Shown piece by piece: positions 8,564 through 18,986 of a stretch of DNA of 64,000 bases. The DNA comes from Sphingobium sp. Z007 (GTDB lineage Bacteria > Pseudomonadota > Alphaproteobacteria > Sphingomonadales > Sphingomonadaceae). The translations under genes were made by a program, and so were the position numbers. The stretch lies in NCBI RefSeq assembly GCF_900013425.1, contig NZ_FBXK01000005.1, forward strand, positions 1,116,001-1,180,000, read 5' to 3'. The stretch's first letter is position 1. Each line of letters starts with the position of its first letter. The notes under the pieces were generated by a model. It ran no database searches. It had not been told where the DNA came from and saw only the letters and a list, made by a program, of their open reading frames with translations.

Positions 8564-9026
8564 GGCGGTGATTGATCTGGCGGGCGAGGCGGCGATGCTG
8601 GACCTGGGCCGGCGGATCGCCGACCATGCCCGGATCGGCGACGTGATCGCGCTGGAAGGCGGGTTGGGCGCGGGCAAGACGACGCTGGCGCGCGGGATAT
8701 TGGAAGCGCTGGGGCTGGAGGGTGAAGCGCCTAGCCCCAGCTTCGCCATCGTCCAGCCCTATGATGTGCCGGAAGTGCGCCTGCCCGTCGCCCATGTCGA
8801 CTTGTACCGGCTGGATGATGCGGCGGAGGCCGGGGAACTGGCGCTGGGCGACTATCTGATGGACAGCCTGCTCATCATCGAATGGCCCGACCGGCTGGGC
8901 GATGCCTTATGGCCGCACGCCCTGCGGCTCAGCATCGACTTTGCCAAAGATGGGGCAGGCGATGACGCGCGGCGCTTGACAGCGGCCGTGCCGGACGCTT
9001 GGACGGAGCGATGGTCACAGATATGA
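8556..9026 (+). CDS. tsaE: tRNA threonylcarbamoyladenosine synthesis ATPase TsaE
   Basis: This 156-residue P-loop protein belongs to the TsaBDE complex that makes t6A37 on ANN-decoding tRNAs. The Walker A motif is visible as LEGGLGAGKTTLARGILEAL, followed by SPSFAIVQPYDV and AHVDLYRLDDAAEAGELALG, both typical of the YjeE/TsaE family, and IIEWPDRLGD. The start is GTG at 8556, inside the divL stop region, giving an eight-base overlap and likely translational coupling. Its position between divL and amgK is conserved in alphaproteobacteria as I know them. Confidence 0.95.
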   Translation: MAEAVIDLAGEAAMLDLGRRIADHARIGDVIALEGGLGAGKTTLARGILEALGLEGEAPSPSFAIVQPYDVPEVRLPVAHVDLYRLDDAAEAGELALGDYLMDSLLIIEWPDRLGDALWPHALRLSIDFAKDGAGDDARRLTAAVPDAWTERWSQI

Positions 9027-10009
9027 TCCCCCCCGCCACCGCGCCCGCCTTCCTCGCCGACGCGGGATGGGGCGACGCCGCCATCGTGCCCCTTGCCGGA
9101 GACGCTTCCTTCCGCCGCTATTTCCGCGTGCTGGAAGGTGGTCGCCGCGCCGTGCTGATGGATGCGCCGCCGCCACATGAAGACCCGCGGCCGTTCATCG
9201 CCATTGCCGAACATCTATTGGCCGATGGCTTTGCCGCGCCGCAGATATTGGCGCGTGACTTGGACCAGGGGCTGGTGCTGATCGAGGATTTCGGCGACCT
9301 GCGGGTCAAGGAGCATCTGGACGCCGATCCGGCCGAGGAACTGGCGACCTACGCTCGTGCCATCGACCTGCTGGCCGACCTGCACCGACTGCCAGCGGCT
9401 GATGTGCCGCCCTATGATCGCGCCGTCTATCAGCGTGAGGTCGGGCTTTTGACGCAATGGTATTGCCCGGCGATCGGGTTGGATGTTGATGCCGACGCCT
9501 ATGTCCGCGCCTGGGATGCGGTGCTGCCTATCGTGGAGCGGTCCGCCAGCCCGACCGTTACCGTGCTGCGCGATTATCATGCCGAAAATATCATGCTGAT
9601 CGACCGCGACTCCTCCCATGGTCTCGGCCTTCTCGATTTTCAGGACGCGCTGGCGGGCCACCCGGCCTATGATCTGGTGTCGCTGTTGCAGGACGCCCGC
9701 CGCGATGTGCCGGAGGCGGTCGAGGCGGCGATGCTGGCCCATTATAAGGCGGTCGCGAACCCGCCCGCCGATTTCGACGCTGCCTATGCGGTGCTGGGCG
9801 CGCAGCGCAACGCCAAGATCATCGGCATCTTCACCCGGCTGTGGAAACGCGACGGCAAGCCGCGCTACCTGTCCTTCCTGCCGCGCATGTGGGGACTGCT
9901 GGAGCGCGACCTGGCCCATCCCGCGCTGGCGCCGGTCGCCGACTGGTTCGCCGCCAACATCCCCGCCGACCAGCGCCACCATGCGCTTGGGCAGTTCGCC
10001 CCCGAATGA
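9011..10009 (+). CDS. amgK: Anomeric MurNAc/GlcNAc kinase AmgK
   Basis: This is an aminoglycoside-phosphotransferase-fold kinase of about 332 residues. Family signatures are LAGDASFRRYFRV near the N-terminus, the hinge LVLIEDFGDLRVKEHL, the catalytic loop VLRDYHAENIML and the metal-binding LGLLDFQDALAGHPAYDL. AmgK phosphorylates C1 of MurNAc in peptidoglycan recycling and feeds the next enzyme, MurU. ATG 9011 and ATG 9023 (the latter in a 4-base overlap with tsaE) are both possible starts, and neither has ideal Shine-Dalgarno spacing. The adjacent murU starts within its stop codon, which strongly supports AmgK over a generic phosphotransferase. Confidence 0.92.
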   Translation: MVTDMIPPATAPAFLADAGWGDAAIVPLAGDASFRRYFRVLEGGRRAVLMDAPPPHEDPRPFIAIAEHLLADGFAAPQILARDLDQGLVLIEDFGDLRVKEHLDADPAEELATYARAIDLLADLHRLPAADVPPYDRAVYQREVGLLTQWYCPAIGLDVDADAYVRAWDAVLPIVERSASPTVTVLRDYHAENIMLIDRDSSHGLGLLDFQDALAGHPAYDLVSLLQDARRDVPEAVEAAMLAHYKAVANPPADFDAAYAVLGAQRNAKIIGIFTRLWKRDGKPRYLSFLPRMWGLLERDLAHPALAPVADWFAANIPADQRHHALGQFAPE

Positions 10010-10716
10010 TCGACACCGCCATGCTGATGGCCGCAGGGCTGGGCAAGCGGATGCGTCCGCTGACAGCGACGCGGCCTAAACCGCTGGTCAAGGTGGCGGG
10101 CAAGCCGCTGATGGACCATGCGCTCGACCGGCTGGAGGCGGGCGGCATCCGCAAGGTGATCGTCAACGTCCATTATCTGGCCGACACGGTCGAGGCGCAT
10201 CTGAGGGCGCGCAAATGCGGGCTGGATTTTGCAGTTTCGGACGAGCGGGCCAAGCTGCTGGAAACCGGCGGCGGGCTTATCCGGGCGAAGCCGCTGCTCG
10301 GCGATAAGCCCTTCATCTGCGCCAATAGCGACAATCTGTGGATCGACGGACCACAGGAAACGCTGGCCATGATGCAGCGGATCTGGAACCCGGACAGGAT
10401 GGACGCGCTGCTGCTGCTGGTGCCGCTGGCGCGTGCGACCTGCCACACGGGGCCGGGCGATTTCCACATGGATGCCAATGGCCGGTTGAGCCGTCGCAAG
10501 ACCGCTTATGTCGCGCCCTTCGTCTTTACCGGGGTCCAGATATTGTCGCCCTCGCTGCTGGTCGATCCGCCAGGCGACGTGTTTTCCACGAACATCTTCT
10601 GGAACCGCGCGATCGAGGCGGGGCGGCTTTACGGCGTGTCGCACCAAGGGCTTTGGTTCGACGTCGGCACGCCCCAAGCCATTCCGGTCGTGGAATCGAT
10701 GCTCGCGCATGGGTGA
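10006..10716 (+). CDS. murU: MurNAc-1-phosphate uridylyltransferase MurU
   Basis: The 236-residue nucleotidyltransferase has the sugar-nucleotide pyrophosphorylase signature AMLMAAGLGKRMRPLTATRP with KPLVKVAGKPLMDHAL. FICANSDNLWIDG supplies a metal-binding Asp. MurU makes UDP-MurNAc from MurNAc-1-P, bypassing the fosfomycin-sensitive MurA step. ATG 10006 overlaps the amgK stop by four bases. The length is close to Pseudomonas MurU (about 225). Paired with amgK, it completes the anomeric recycling shortcut. Confidence 0.93.
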   Translation: MIDTAMLMAAGLGKRMRPLTATRPKPLVKVAGKPLMDHALDRLEAGGIRKVIVNVHYLADTVEAHLRARKCGLDFAVSDERAKLLETGGGLIRAKPLLGDKPFICANSDNLWIDGPQETLAMMQRIWNPDRMDALLLLVPLARATCHTGPGDFHMDANGRLSRRKTAYVAPFVFTGVQILSPSLLVDPPGDVFSTNIFWNRAIEAGRLYGVSHQGLWFDVGTPQAIPVVESMLAHG

Positions 10717-13678
10717 GAAAACGCGCCCTGCGCTCTTCACGATACCGGCGCATCGCGCCTTTGCCGATGCATTGGCGGCGGGGTTGCTGGCGCAGCATCG
10801 TGGGCATCCCATGACGCTGGCGCAGGGCATGGTCCTGCTGCCCAACAACCGCGCGATCCGCGCGGTCAGCGACGCTTTCGTCCGGCAATCGGGCGGCGGG
10901 CTGCTGCTGCCCCGGCTGGTCGCGGTCGGCGACCCGAACCTGGGCGAGCAGGTGGGCGGCGCGCTCGATCCGCTGGGGGAGGCTGACCCCGTTCCACCCG
11001 CGATTGCGCCGATGCGCCGCCAGATGATCCTTGCGCGCATGGTCCAGGATGCGCAGCCGGGTATCGACGCCGGACAGGCGCTACTGCTGGGACAGGCGTT
11101 GGGCGCAGTGCTGGACCAGATGCAGGTGGAGCGCGTCCCGGTGAGCGCCCTGCGCACGCTGGCGCTGTCCGACAAACTGTCGAGACATTGGCAGACATCG
11201 CTGACGATGTTCGAGATATTGATCGCCCGCTGGCCCGGCGAGTTGGCGCGGACCGGGTGCATCGACCTCGCCGACCGGCGCAACCGGCTATTCGATCGGC
11301 TCGCGGCGCGCTGGGCGGCGCACCCGCCGTCGGGCTTCGTCGTTGCGGCGGGGCTGTCCACCACCGCGCCGGCCGTCGCCAACCTGCTGCGCCGGATCGC
11401 TATGATGCCCGTTGGCATGGTGGTGTTCGCCGGCCTGGACCAGCATATGGACGATGATGCATGGCAGGCGATCGGCCCGTTCGATCCCGATCCGGTCACC
11501 GGCCGCGCGCCACCGGGCCATGAAAGCCATCCCCAATATGCGCTCAAGCGCCTGCTCGACCGCATGAGCGCGACGCGAGACGATGTTGCGCAATGGCGCT
11601 GGGGCAGCGAACATGATGCGCGGGCGGTGCGCGGGCGCAATATCTCCAACGCCATGTTGCCGCCCAGGCTGACGAGCCGCTGGCGCGACCTCAAGACCGC
11701 CGACCGATCGCTGGCGGGGGTCGAGGCTTTGGAGGTCGCGACGCCAGGCGAGGAAGCGCAGGCCATCGCCATTGCGCTGCGCGAGGCGCTGGAGACGCCG
11801 GAGCGAACCGCCGCTTTGGTTACGCCCGATCGCCAACTGGCGACGCGAGTGTCGGCGCATCTGCGACGCTGGGGCATTGAGGCGGACGATTCGGCGGGGC
11901 TGCCGCTGTCGCGCCTGCCGCCCGGCACCCTGCTGATCGCCATGGCGCAGGCGGTTGCGGAGCGGTTTGCGCCGGTCGCGCTGCTGACCTTACTCAAACA
12001 TCCGCTGGTGATGCGGGGTGAGGGGCGTCTCCCTTGGCTGGAGGGGGTGCGCGCGCTCGACCTGCTGCTGCGCGGGCCGCGGCCACAAGCGGGGTTGGTG
12101 GGCATCGACCTGCTGATGCATCCACGCGACGACGATCGGCAGCGGGTGCTGCGCGCGCAGGTGCGGGACTGGTGGCCGATGGCGCGACCGTTGCTGGAAC
12201 CGCTGGAAAATGCCTTCGCCGCCGCCGCGGACCTGAGCGGACAATTGGCGGCGTTGCGCGAACAGGCGGGTGCGCTGTCCAGTGATGCCGTCTGGGCAGG
12301 CCATCAGGGCCATGCCGCCGCCGACCTTTTCGCCGAGATGGAGGGTGCTGCGCCCGAAGGCCCACGGCAGGCCGATCCGCGCGCCTTGCCGGTGCTGCTC
12401 GACCATATGCTGGGCGGCGTGTCGGTGCGCCCGCCCCAGGGGGGCCATCCGCGCATCACTATATTGGGCCTGATCGAGGCGCAGCTGACGCAGGCCGACC
12501 TCATGATCCTGGGCGGCCTCAACGAAGGCACATGGCCGGGCCTGCCGTCGCCCGATCCCTGGCTCGCGCCGCGCATCCGGCGCGAATTGGGGCTGCCGGG
12601 GCTGGAAACGCGGATTGGCCTGGCCGCGCATGATTTCGCAGGGGCGCTGGGCGCGCCGCATGTCCTGATCACCCGCGCGCGGCGGGGGAGCGGCGGGCCG
12701 GCGGTGGCGTCGCGTTTCTGGCTGCGGTTGAAGGCGATGGCAGGGCCGCAGTGGAAGACAGCGGATCGTTATGCGACGCTGGCGCAGGCGATCGACGCGC
12801 CGGGTCGGCATAGCCCGGCCGACCGTCCCGCGCCCGCGCCGCCGATATCCGTCCGGCCGACTGTCATCCCTGTGACGGATGTCGATCGGCTGAAGGCCGA
12901 CCCCTATGCCTTCTACGCCAAACGGGTTTTGCGCCTCAATCGGCTCGATCCCGTCGATGCCGATGCAGGGCCAGCCTGGCGCGGCACGGCGGTCCACGAC
13001 ATTCTCCAGCGCTGGGCGGAGGCGGAAACGCTCGACCCCGCCGATCTGGAAGCGCGCGCCCGTGCCATGTTCGACCAGCCCGAAGTTCATCCCCTGCTCA
13101 AGGCGCTGTGGCAGCCGCGCCTGATCGAGGCGATCCGCTGGATCGCGGCGCAGGTCGCCAGCGACAAGGCGGAGGGGCGCACCATATTGGCGGTCGAGAA
13201 GGAAGGGCGGGCCGACATTGCGGGCGTAACGCTGATGGGCAAGGCCGACCGGATCGACCGGCTGGCCGACGGGCGCATCAGCATCATTGACTACAAGACC
13301 GGCAAGCCGCCCAGCGCGCGGCAGGTGAAGGCAGGTTTTTCGCTGCAACTAGGGCTGCTTGGCATCATCGCGGAACTGGGCGGGTTCGAGGGCCTTGGGC
13401 CGCAACCGCAAGCGGGCGACTTCGAATATTGGTCGCTCGCCAAGAAGGGCGACCAGTTCGGCTATCGCGAACGGCCGGTCGATCCGATGGGCAAGCGCGA
13501 CAAGATCGTCACCGACCAGTTTACCGCGCACGCCCATGAACATTTCGAGGCGGTGGCGGAGGCCTTCCTGCTCGGCACGACCCCCTTCCGCGCGGAGATC
13601 AACCCCGAAGTCGCCAATTATGGCGATTATGACCAGCTGATGCGGCTGGAGGAATGGTATGGCCGCGACGATGGCTAA
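10709..13678 (+). CDS. addB: Double-strand break repair protein AddB
   Basis: This large protein of about 989 residues matches alphaproteobacterial AddB, partner of AddA in the helicase-nuclease that resects double-strand breaks (the RecBCD counterpart). The N-terminus (VLLPNNRAIRAVSDAF) has no Walker A motif, as expected for the inactive helicase-like half. The middle has LGLIEAQLTQADLMILGGLN and NEGTWPGLPSPDPWLAPRIR. A PD-(D/E)XK nuclease domain lies near residues 840-870 (LMGKADRIDRL, ISIIDYKTGKPPSARQV). The start at ATG 10709 overlaps murU by eight bases; longer readings run into murU. Confidence 0.94.
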   Translation: MGEKTRPALFTIPAHRAFADALAAGLLAQHRGHPMTLAQGMVLLPNNRAIRAVSDAFVRQSGGGLLLPRLVAVGDPNLGEQVGGALDPLGEADPVPPAIAPMRRQMILARMVQDAQPGIDAGQALLLGQALGAVLDQMQVERVPVSALRTLALSDKLSRHWQTSLTMFEILIARWPGELARTGCIDLADRRNRLFDRLAARWAAHPPSGFVVAAGLSTTAPAVANLLRRIAMMPVGMVVFAGLDQHMDDDAWQAIGPFDPDPVTGRAPPGHESHPQYALKRLLDRMSATRDDVAQWRWGSEHDARAVRGRNISNAMLPPRLTSRWRDLKTADRSLAGVEALEVATPGEEAQAIAIALREALETPERTAALVTPDRQLATRVSAHLRRWGIEADDSAGLPLSRLPPGTLLIAMAQAVAERFAPVALLTLLKHPLVMRGEGRLPWLEGVRALDLLLRGPRPQAGLVGIDLLMHPRDDDRQRVLRAQVRDWWPMARPLLEPLENAFAAAADLSGQLAALREQAGALSSDAVWAGHQGHAAADLFAEMEGAAPEGPRQADPRALPVLLDHMLGGVSVRPPQGGHPRITILGLIEAQLTQADLMILGGLNEGTWPGLPSPDPWLAPRIRRELGLPGLETRIGLAAHDFAGALGAPHVLITRARRGSGGPAVASRFWLRLKAMAGPQWKTADRYATLAQAIDAPGRHSPADRPAPAPPISVRPTVIPVTDVDRLKADPYAFYAKRVLRLNRLDPVDADAGPAWRGTAVHDILQRWAEAETLDPADLEARARAMFDQPEVHPLLKALWQPRLIEAIRWIAAQVASDKAEGRTILAVEKEGRADIAGVTLMGKADRIDRLADGRISIIDYKTGKPPSARQVKAGFSLQLGLLGIIAELGGFEGLGPQPQAGDFEYWSLAKKGDQFGYRERPVDPMGKRDKIVTDQFTAHAHEHFEAVAEAFLLGTTPFRAEINPEVANYGDYDQLMRLEEWYGRDDG

Positions 13679-16600
13679 GACGCGCGCCCTTCAGAAATTG
13701 CTCGGCGATCAGGCGCGCGCCGCCGCGCCCGATGCCCATGTCTGGTTGTCGGCATCGGCCGGCACCGGCAAGACCCATGTGCTGACCGCGCGCGTCTTCC
13801 GCCTGCTGTTGCAGGGCGTGCGGCCGGAAAATATCCTGTGCCTCACCTTCACCAAGGCGGGCGCGGCGGAAATGGCCGACCGTATCCACGATCGCCTGGC
13901 CGCATGGGTGCAGATGGATGGCATAGATCTGGCCAAGGATCTGATGGCGCTGGGCGAGGATCACGGGCCGGAACAGCAGGATCAGGCCCGCCGGCTCTTT
14001 GCCGAAGTGCTGGAATCCACCGGCGGCGGGCTGCGCATCCAAACCATCCATGGCTTTTGCCAGCAATTGCTGACCGCTTTTCCGCTGGAAGCGGACCTGA
14101 CACCGGGCTTCCGCCCGCTCGACCAGCGCGAGCAATCCAGCCTGGCGCGGCAGACACTGGCCGACATGGCGGTGCGGGCGCATGACGGGGATGATGCAGA
14201 GCTGATCGGCGCATTGCAGGCGATCAGCCTGCGGTTGGGCGAAGGTGGAGCGGAACAGTTTTTGTTGCGATGCGCGGCGAAGGGCGACGCGCTGAACGAC
14301 CTGCCCGACGCGATCGGGCCGTGGCTGGCGACGGAGCTGGAGTTGCCCGAAGGCGACATAGATGAATGGCTTGGCGAGCAATGTTCGGACACGTTGTTCG
14401 ATATGCGCACGCTGGACAGCATCGTGCGGGCCAATGTGGAATGGGGCAAAGGGCGTGGGCTGGAGCGGTGCGACCGTATCGCTGCCTGGCGTGGGCTGGA
14501 CCCTGTGGGTCGGGCGGCGACGCTGGGCGATCTGCATCGCGCCTGGAGCAAGGCGGACGGCGATTTTCTGGAGAGCAAGGGCTTCGTCCCGCCGATCGAC
14601 GGCTATGGCGAGATGGCCAGGCGGCTCTACGATACATGCGGCGCGCTGATCGCGATGAAGCTGCGCGCCGATTATGCCGCACTGCTGGGCCAGGCGCTCC
14701 ATGCCGGGCGGGCCTATGCGCGCGATTATGCCCAGGCCAAGCGGCTGGCGGGGGCGGTCGATTTCGACGATCTGATCGCCCGCACCGCCGCCTTGCTGGA
14801 GCAGCCCGGCATCGCCGAGTGGATACGCTATAAGCTGGACCAGCGGATCGACCATATTTTGGTGGATGAGGCGCAGGACACCAATGCCGCGCAATGGCGG
14901 ATCGTCCGCACCCTGGCCGAGGAATTTTTCGCAACCGAATGGGAGGTCGGGCAGAAGGTCCGCACCATCTTCACCGTGGGCGATTTCAAGCAGGCTATCT
15001 TCGGTTTCCAGGGCACCAGCCCGGCCAATTTCGCCGCCGCGCGCATGCTGTTCCAGCGCGACGCGGACCAATCTGGGCATGATTTCTTCAATCTGTCGCT
15101 CGACCAGAGTTTTCGCTCGACGCCCGCCGTGCTGGACGTGGTGGACCGCACCATCTCCACGCTGCGTGCGGAACGACTGGGCATGGACCCCGGCGAGGTG
15201 CGCCATGTCAGCGCCAACCGCCATCCCGGCGAAGTGCAATTGTGGAAGCCCGTCGTCGCCGGCCTGTCCGAAGATGTGGAGGGTGAGGAGGATTGGGCCG
15301 CCGATCAGGAGCGGGTCCTGGCGGGAAAGATAGCCCAGCAGATCAAGCAGTGGATCGACGATGGGCTGATGCTGGAAAGCCGGGGGCGGCCGGTGCGCGC
15401 GGGCGACATCATGATCCTGGTGCGGCGACGCAGCGAACTGGCGCGGCTGATCGTCGCGCGCCTCTATGAGGAAAAGGTGGCGGTCGCCGGGATCGACCGG
15501 CTGCGGCTCAATGCGCCGCTGGCGGTACGCGACCTGCTCGCCGCGCTGCGCTTTGCGGTGCAGCCGGAGGATGAGCTGAACCTGGCCTCGCTGCTGGTCT
15601 CGCCGCTCATCGGCTGGACCCAGGATGAGTTGATGGTCCGGCTGATCGGTCGCAAGGGTGCGCTGTGGCGGCATCTCCAGCAGACGATGGACGATGCCGC
15701 GTTGCAGCCGCTGCGCAATTTGCTGGCGGTGGCGGATTTCACCACCCCCTATCGCTATCTGGAGGCAATATTGTCGGGGCCGATGGACGGACGGCGGCGG
15801 CTGGTCGAGCGGCTGGGGACCGAAGCCGCCGATCCGATCGAGGAATTGCTGAATGCCGCGCTCGCCTTCGAAAGCGACGACCATCCCTCGCTGCAGCGCT
15901 TCATCGACTGGTTCGACCGGGGCGAAGTGGAGATCGTGCGCGATGCCGCGGCGCAGGGCGACAATCTGCGCCTGCTGACCGTTCATGGCGCCAAGGGGTT
16001 GCAAGCGCCGATCGTCATATTGGCGGACGCCTGCCTGGACCCTGATGCGGGCAACCGTTCGGATTCGCTGCTATGGAACGGCCTGCCGATCCTGGCCCCT
16101 CGCAAGCCCGAACGGCAGGGACCGATCGGCGAGGTCGCGGAGGCGGCGGCGCAGGTCGAGCGGGAGGAGCATTGGCGGCTGCTCTATGTTGCGTTGACCC
16201 GCGCGGAAGAGCGGCTTGTCGTCGCCGGATCGCTTGGCCCCCGCGCCAAGGGGGAGGTGAAACCGGAAAGCTGGTATGCTGCGGTCGAAGGAGCGATGAT
16301 ATCGCTGGGCACGGACTGGGAGGCCGATCCGCTGTGGGGCGGGGTGCGCCGCTGGCGCGGGACCGAGCATCTGGAGCCGCGCAAGGCGGAGGCGGAAGAG
16401 GCGCGCGCAGCGATGCCGATCGTCCAGCCAACATGGTTGCGCGAACCGGCCCCCGCCGAATCGCGGCCGCCCCGTCCGCTCGCGCCGTCCGCCCCGGTGG
16501 AGGACGACGTGCCCTATCCGCCGCCGACGCAGGCGATGCGCGCCGCGGCCGAACGCGGGCGCTGGCTTCATGCGTTGTTCGAACGGCTGCCCGACCTGCC

Positions 16601-17096
16601 CGCTGACCGGCGACGCGATGCGGCGGATCGCTGGCTGGCCCAGCAGGGCGTGACCGATGCGGCGCAGCGGCATGACGTCATCGACCAGGCGATCCAGGTG
16701 ATTGACGCGCCGGACTTCGCCGCATTGTTCGGCCCCGATGCGCTGGCCGAAGCGCCGATCGCGGCGGTGGTGGGGGAGGCGGTGATCGCCGGCACCGTCG
16801 ATAGGCTCTGCATCGGCGCGGATCGTATCCAGCTGGTCGATTTCAAGACCGGACGTGTCGCGCCGCTGACGCTGGCCGAAGTGCCGACCGCCCATATCCG
16901 CCAGATGGCGGCCTATGTCGCGGCGCTGGAAGTGATCTTTCCCGATCGCACGATCGAGGCGGGGCTGCTCTACACCAGCGCGCCGCGCCTGATCGTGCTG
17001 CCGCCCCCGATGCTGGCGGCGCACAAGCCCGGCTATATACCCGCGCAGGAGAATTTGCCGCTCCTGCCCGTTGAGACGGATGCGCTGCCGTCCTAG
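13659..17096 (+). CDS. addA: Double-strand break repair helicase AddA
   Basis: The 1145-residue UvrD/Rep-family helicase-nuclease has Walker [17 protein letters not shown] at about 30-45, [13 protein letters not shown], motif [18 protein letters not shown] at about 400, motif IV-V regions ([17 protein letters not shown]) and [19 protein letters not shown]-terminal PD-(D/E)XK nuclease ends with [15 protein letters not shown]. It works with AddB to unwind and trim DNA ends for RecA. The start at 13659 has GGAGGA six bases upstream and lies 20 bases inside addB, so the two are co-translated. ATG 13671 is a weaker alternative. Confidence 0.95.
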   Translation: MAATMAKTRALQKLLGDQARAAAPDAHVWLSASAGTGKTHVLTARVFRLLLQGVRPENILCLTFTKAGAAEMADRIHDRLAAWVQMDGIDLAKDLMALGEDHGPEQQDQARRLFAEVLESTGGGLRIQTIHGFCQQLLTAFPLEADLTPGFRPLDQREQSSLARQTLADMAVRAHDGDDAELIGALQAISLRLGEGGAEQFLLRCAAKGDALNDLPDAIGPWLATELELPEGDIDEWLGEQCSDTLFDMRTLDSIVRANVEWGKGRGLERCDRIAAWRGLDPVGRAATLGDLHRAWSKADGDFLESKGFVPPIDGYGEMARRLYDTCGALIAMKLRADYAALLGQALHAGRAYARDYAQAKRLAGAVDFDDLIARTAALLEQPGIAEWIRYKLDQRIDHILVDEAQDTNAAQWRIVRTLAEEFFATEWEVGQKVRTIFTVGDFKQAIFGFQGTSPANFAAARMLFQRDADQSGHDFFNLSLDQSFRSTPAVLDVVDRTISTLRAERLGMDPGEVRHVSANRHPGEVQLWKPVVAGLSEDVEGEEDWAADQERVLAGKIAQQIKQWIDDGLMLESRGRPVRAGDIMILVRRRSELARLIVARLYEEKVAVAGIDRLRLNAPLAVRDLLAALRFAVQPEDELNLASLLVSPLIGWTQDELMVRLIGRKGALWRHLQQTMDDAALQPLRNLLAVADFTTPYRYLEAILSGPMDGRRRLVERLGTEAADPIEELLNAALAFESDDHPSLQRFIDWFDRGEVEIVRDAAAQGDNLRLLTVHGAKGLQAPIVILADACLDPDAGNRSDSLLWNGLPILAPRKPERQGPIGEVAEAAAQVEREEHWRLLYVALTRAEERLVVAGSLGPRAKGEVKPESWYAAVEGAMISLGTDWEADPLWGGVRRWRGTEHLEPRKAEAEEARAAMPIVQPTWLREPAPAESRPPRPLAPSAPVEDDVPYPPPTQAMRAAAERGRWLHALFERLPDLPADRRRDAADRWLAQQGVTDAAQRHDVIDQAIQVIDAPDFAALFGPDALAEAPIAAVVGEAVIAGTVDRLCIGADRIQLVDFKTGRVAPLTLAEVPTAHIRQMAAYVAALEVIFPDRTIEAGLLYTSAPRLIVLPPPMLAAHKPGYIPAQENLPLLPVETDALPS

Positions 17097-17122
17097 ATAG
17101 GCTGCAACATAAGGAGACTCTC

Positions 17123-17443
17123 ATGGCCACCAAGGCAGTTACCGACCTCAGCTTCAAGGCCGATGTCATCGATTCCGATAAGCCCGTTCTCGTAGATTTC
17201 TGGGCCGAATGGTGCGGTCCGTGCAAGATGATCGGCCCGGCGCTGGAGGAAATTTCCGAGGAACTGGGCGACCGCGTGTCGATCGTGAAGGTCAACATCG
17301 ACGAAAATCCCGATGCGCCGGGCCAATATGGCGTGCGCGGCATCCCGACGATGATCCTGTTCAAAAATGGCGAAGCGGCCGCGACCAAGGTCGGCGCGGC
17401 ACCCAAGAGCGCGCTCAAGGGCTGGATCGAAAGCGTTCTCTGA
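17123..17443 (+). CDS. trxA: Thioredoxin
   Basis: The 106-residue thioredoxin has the classical active site [17 protein letters not shown] and the cis-Pro loop [14 protein letters not shown]. It is the cytosolic dithiol donor for ribonucleotide reductase and peroxiredoxins. AAGGAG sits upstream with good spacing, and the gene is the last of the divL-addA run. A family A palindrome begins eight bases after the stop and may form the transcript end. Confidence 0.97.
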   Translation: MATKAVTDLSFKADVIDSDKPVLVDFWAEWCGPCKMIGPALEEISEELGDRVSIVKVNIDENPDAPGQYGVRGIPTMILFKNGEAAATKVGAAPKSALKGWIESVL

Positions 17444-17450
17444 AACTTTT

Positions 17451-17552
17451 CCGTTCGTCCTGAGTAGCCATCGAGCGAAGTCGAAATGGCGTATCGAAGG
17501 ATGCTTCGATACGGGACTTCGGCTTCGCTCAGTCCCTACTCAGCACGAACGG
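17451..17552. repeat. Dispersed palindromic repeat, family A copy 2
   Basis: The outer arms CCGTTCGTCCTGAGTAG and CTACTCAGCACGAACGG flank an inner stem GTATCGAAG / CTTCGATAC. The element is about 102 bases, sits between the convergent trxA and GST genes, and closely matches the copy at 5931-6049. In this place it could work as a two-way terminator. Confidence 0.85.
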
Positions 17553-17572
17553 GTCGCTTGGACGTGCAAGGT

Positions 17573-18181
17573 TCATGTCAGCGGGATCATCACCGACTGG
17601 GCATAGGCCGGGCGGGCGCGCAGCCGGTCGTACCAGGCGCGCACATGCGGCACATCGGGCCGCTCCATGTCGAGCGTGAAGAAACTATGGGCATAGACGC
17701 CCATCGGTACATCCGCGACACCGAAAGCGACACCTGAAAGCCATGGCTGGACGGCGAGCGTCCGGTCCAGGATTTTCATAGCCGCGCCAGACGCCGCTGC
17801 GGACATCGCCAACAACTGTCCATCTCGCTGTTCGGGCGAGCGTCGCACCAGTTGCAGGAAGGCGTCCCGCTGCGCATCGGCGAAGGCGAATTGCCAGTCC
17901 ATCCACTTGTCGCCCTGCGCCCGCTCCGCCGGATTGGCGGGCCACAAGGTAGGGGCATGGCGCGTCGCAAGATAGCGCAGGATAGCGTTCGATTCCCACA
18001 GCACGACGTCGTCATCCTCGATCGTGGGGATCAGCGCATTGGGGTTCTTCGCCAGATAGTCCGCGCTCATGCCATAGGGACCGCCGACGTCATGGCGGAC
18101 ATAGGACAGGCCGATCTCATCCGCGAACCAGACGACCTTCTTCACATTATGCGAATTCAACCGGCCCCAGATCGTCAGCAT
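17573..18181 (-). CDS. Glutathione S-transferase family protein
   Basis: The ~202-residue product has an N-terminal thioredoxin-fold GST domain (LTIWGRLNSHNVKKVVWFAD; NPNALIPTIEDDDVVLWESN, where the cis-Pro and the ES pair bind glutathione) and an all-helical C-terminal domain (WMDWQFAFADAQRDAFLQLV). Such enzymes conjugate or reduce electrophiles with glutathione, and the substrate cannot be read from sequence. ATG 18181 is preceded by GAAGGG. A longer start at 18199 would overlap the upstream gene. It is the last gene of a minus-strand group. Confidence 0.88.
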   Translation of the reverse strand: MLTIWGRLNSHNVKKVVWFADEIGLSYVRHDVGGPYGMSADYLAKNPNALIPTIEDDDVVLWESNAILRYLATRHAPTLWPANPAERAQGDKWMDWQFAFADAQRDAFLQLVRRSPEQRDGQLLAMSAAASGAAMKILDRTLAVQPWLSGVAFGVADVPMGVYAHSFFTLDMERPDVPHVRAWYDRLRARPAYAQSVMIPLT

Positions 18182-18191
18182 GGCAGTCCCT

Positions 18192-18986
18192 TCATCCAAA
18201 CAGCATCGCCGCCGCCCTGTCCCACAACCGGGGCGATGACGCGCCCATCAGCCCGCGCCGCAGGTCGCCCACGACATAGGGTGTCCCATCGGTGCGCTGG
18301 CAGCAGCCGCCCGCTTCATTGACGAACAGCGTGCCTGCCGCATGATCCCAGGGCAACGTACGCGCGAACACCGACACGTCATTCTGCCCCAGCACCAGCC
18401 GGGGATATTGCTCCGCGGCGCAACGGGGAATGTCCACCAGCGTAAAGCTGGCCTGCGACCGGCGCTCTATGTCGGCGCGTTCCTCCGCCGACATGAAGAA
18501 GGTCGCCAGCGCCGCGATCGGCAGCGCGCCGCCGGTTTCGCGCGCCTGCACCCGTTCGCCATCGACATGACTGCCGCCGCCCAGCATCGCGTGGCACAGC
18601 CGCCCGGTCAGCGGGTCGAGTATCCAGCCGGCCAGCGTCGTGCCACCATCGGCGAGCGCAATGATGATACCAAAGGGAGCCTTACCCGCGGCGAAATTGC
18701 CGGTGCCGTCGATCGGGTCGATGATCCAGTTGAGCCCTTCGCCCGCCCGGTCGAGGATGGCGGGGTCGGCGGCGCAGGCTTCCTCGCCGATGATCCCCGC
18801 GTCTGGCAGGATGGCGGCCAAGCCTTCGGCCAGCCGGATCTCGCTCTCCTTGTCGGCGATGGTGACGAAATCATTCGCCGCCTTTTCGCTAATCTCGTCG
18901 CTGGCCAGATTCTGATAGCGCGGCATGACGATGTCGCGTCCCACAGCCTGCATCAACGCGACGACGGGATCGTGCAGTGCGAGCAT
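18192..18986 (-). CDS. Inositol monophosphatase family protein
   Basis: The 264-residue product has the IMPase metal-site motifs: GEEACAADP (Glu of the first motif), WIIDPIDGTGNFAAGKAPFG (DPIDGT) and LPWDHAAGTLFVNEAGG (WD-x-AAG). Relatives include SuhB, CysQ and the histidinol-phosphatase HisN, and the sequence alone does not separate these. The neighbour argJ hints at amino-acid biosynthesis, so a HisN-like role is possible but unproven. The start codon shares one base with the argJ stop (TAATG), indicating co-translation. Confidence 0.88.
   Translation of the reverse strand: MLALHDPVVALMQAVGRDIVMPRYQNLASDEISEKAANDFVTIADKESEIRLAEGLAAILPDAGIIGEEACAADPAILDRAGEGLNWIIDPIDGTGNFAAGKAPFGIIIALADGGTTLAGWILDPLTGRLCHAMLGGGSHVDGERVQARETGGALPIAALATFFMSAEERADIERRSQASFTLVDIPRCAAEQYPRLVLGQNDVSVFARTLPWDHAAGTLFVNEAGGCCQRTDGTPYVVGDLRRGLMGASSPRLWDRAAAMLFG

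Noticed and set aside
9841..10005. Longer reading of murU starting inside amgK
   Set aside because: The added 55 residues are a shifted frame of amgK; the nucleotidyltransferase fold starts at ATG 10006.
10508..10708. Longer reading of addB starting inside murU
   Set aside because: The extension is a shadow of murU; ATG 10709 gives the normal AddB N-terminus.
13599..16004. 801-codon open frame antisense to addA
   Set aside because: It is a mirror of the GC-rich addA codon pattern, gives low-complexity Arg/Gln/Pro-rich sequence with no motif, and the sense strand is a clear helicase.
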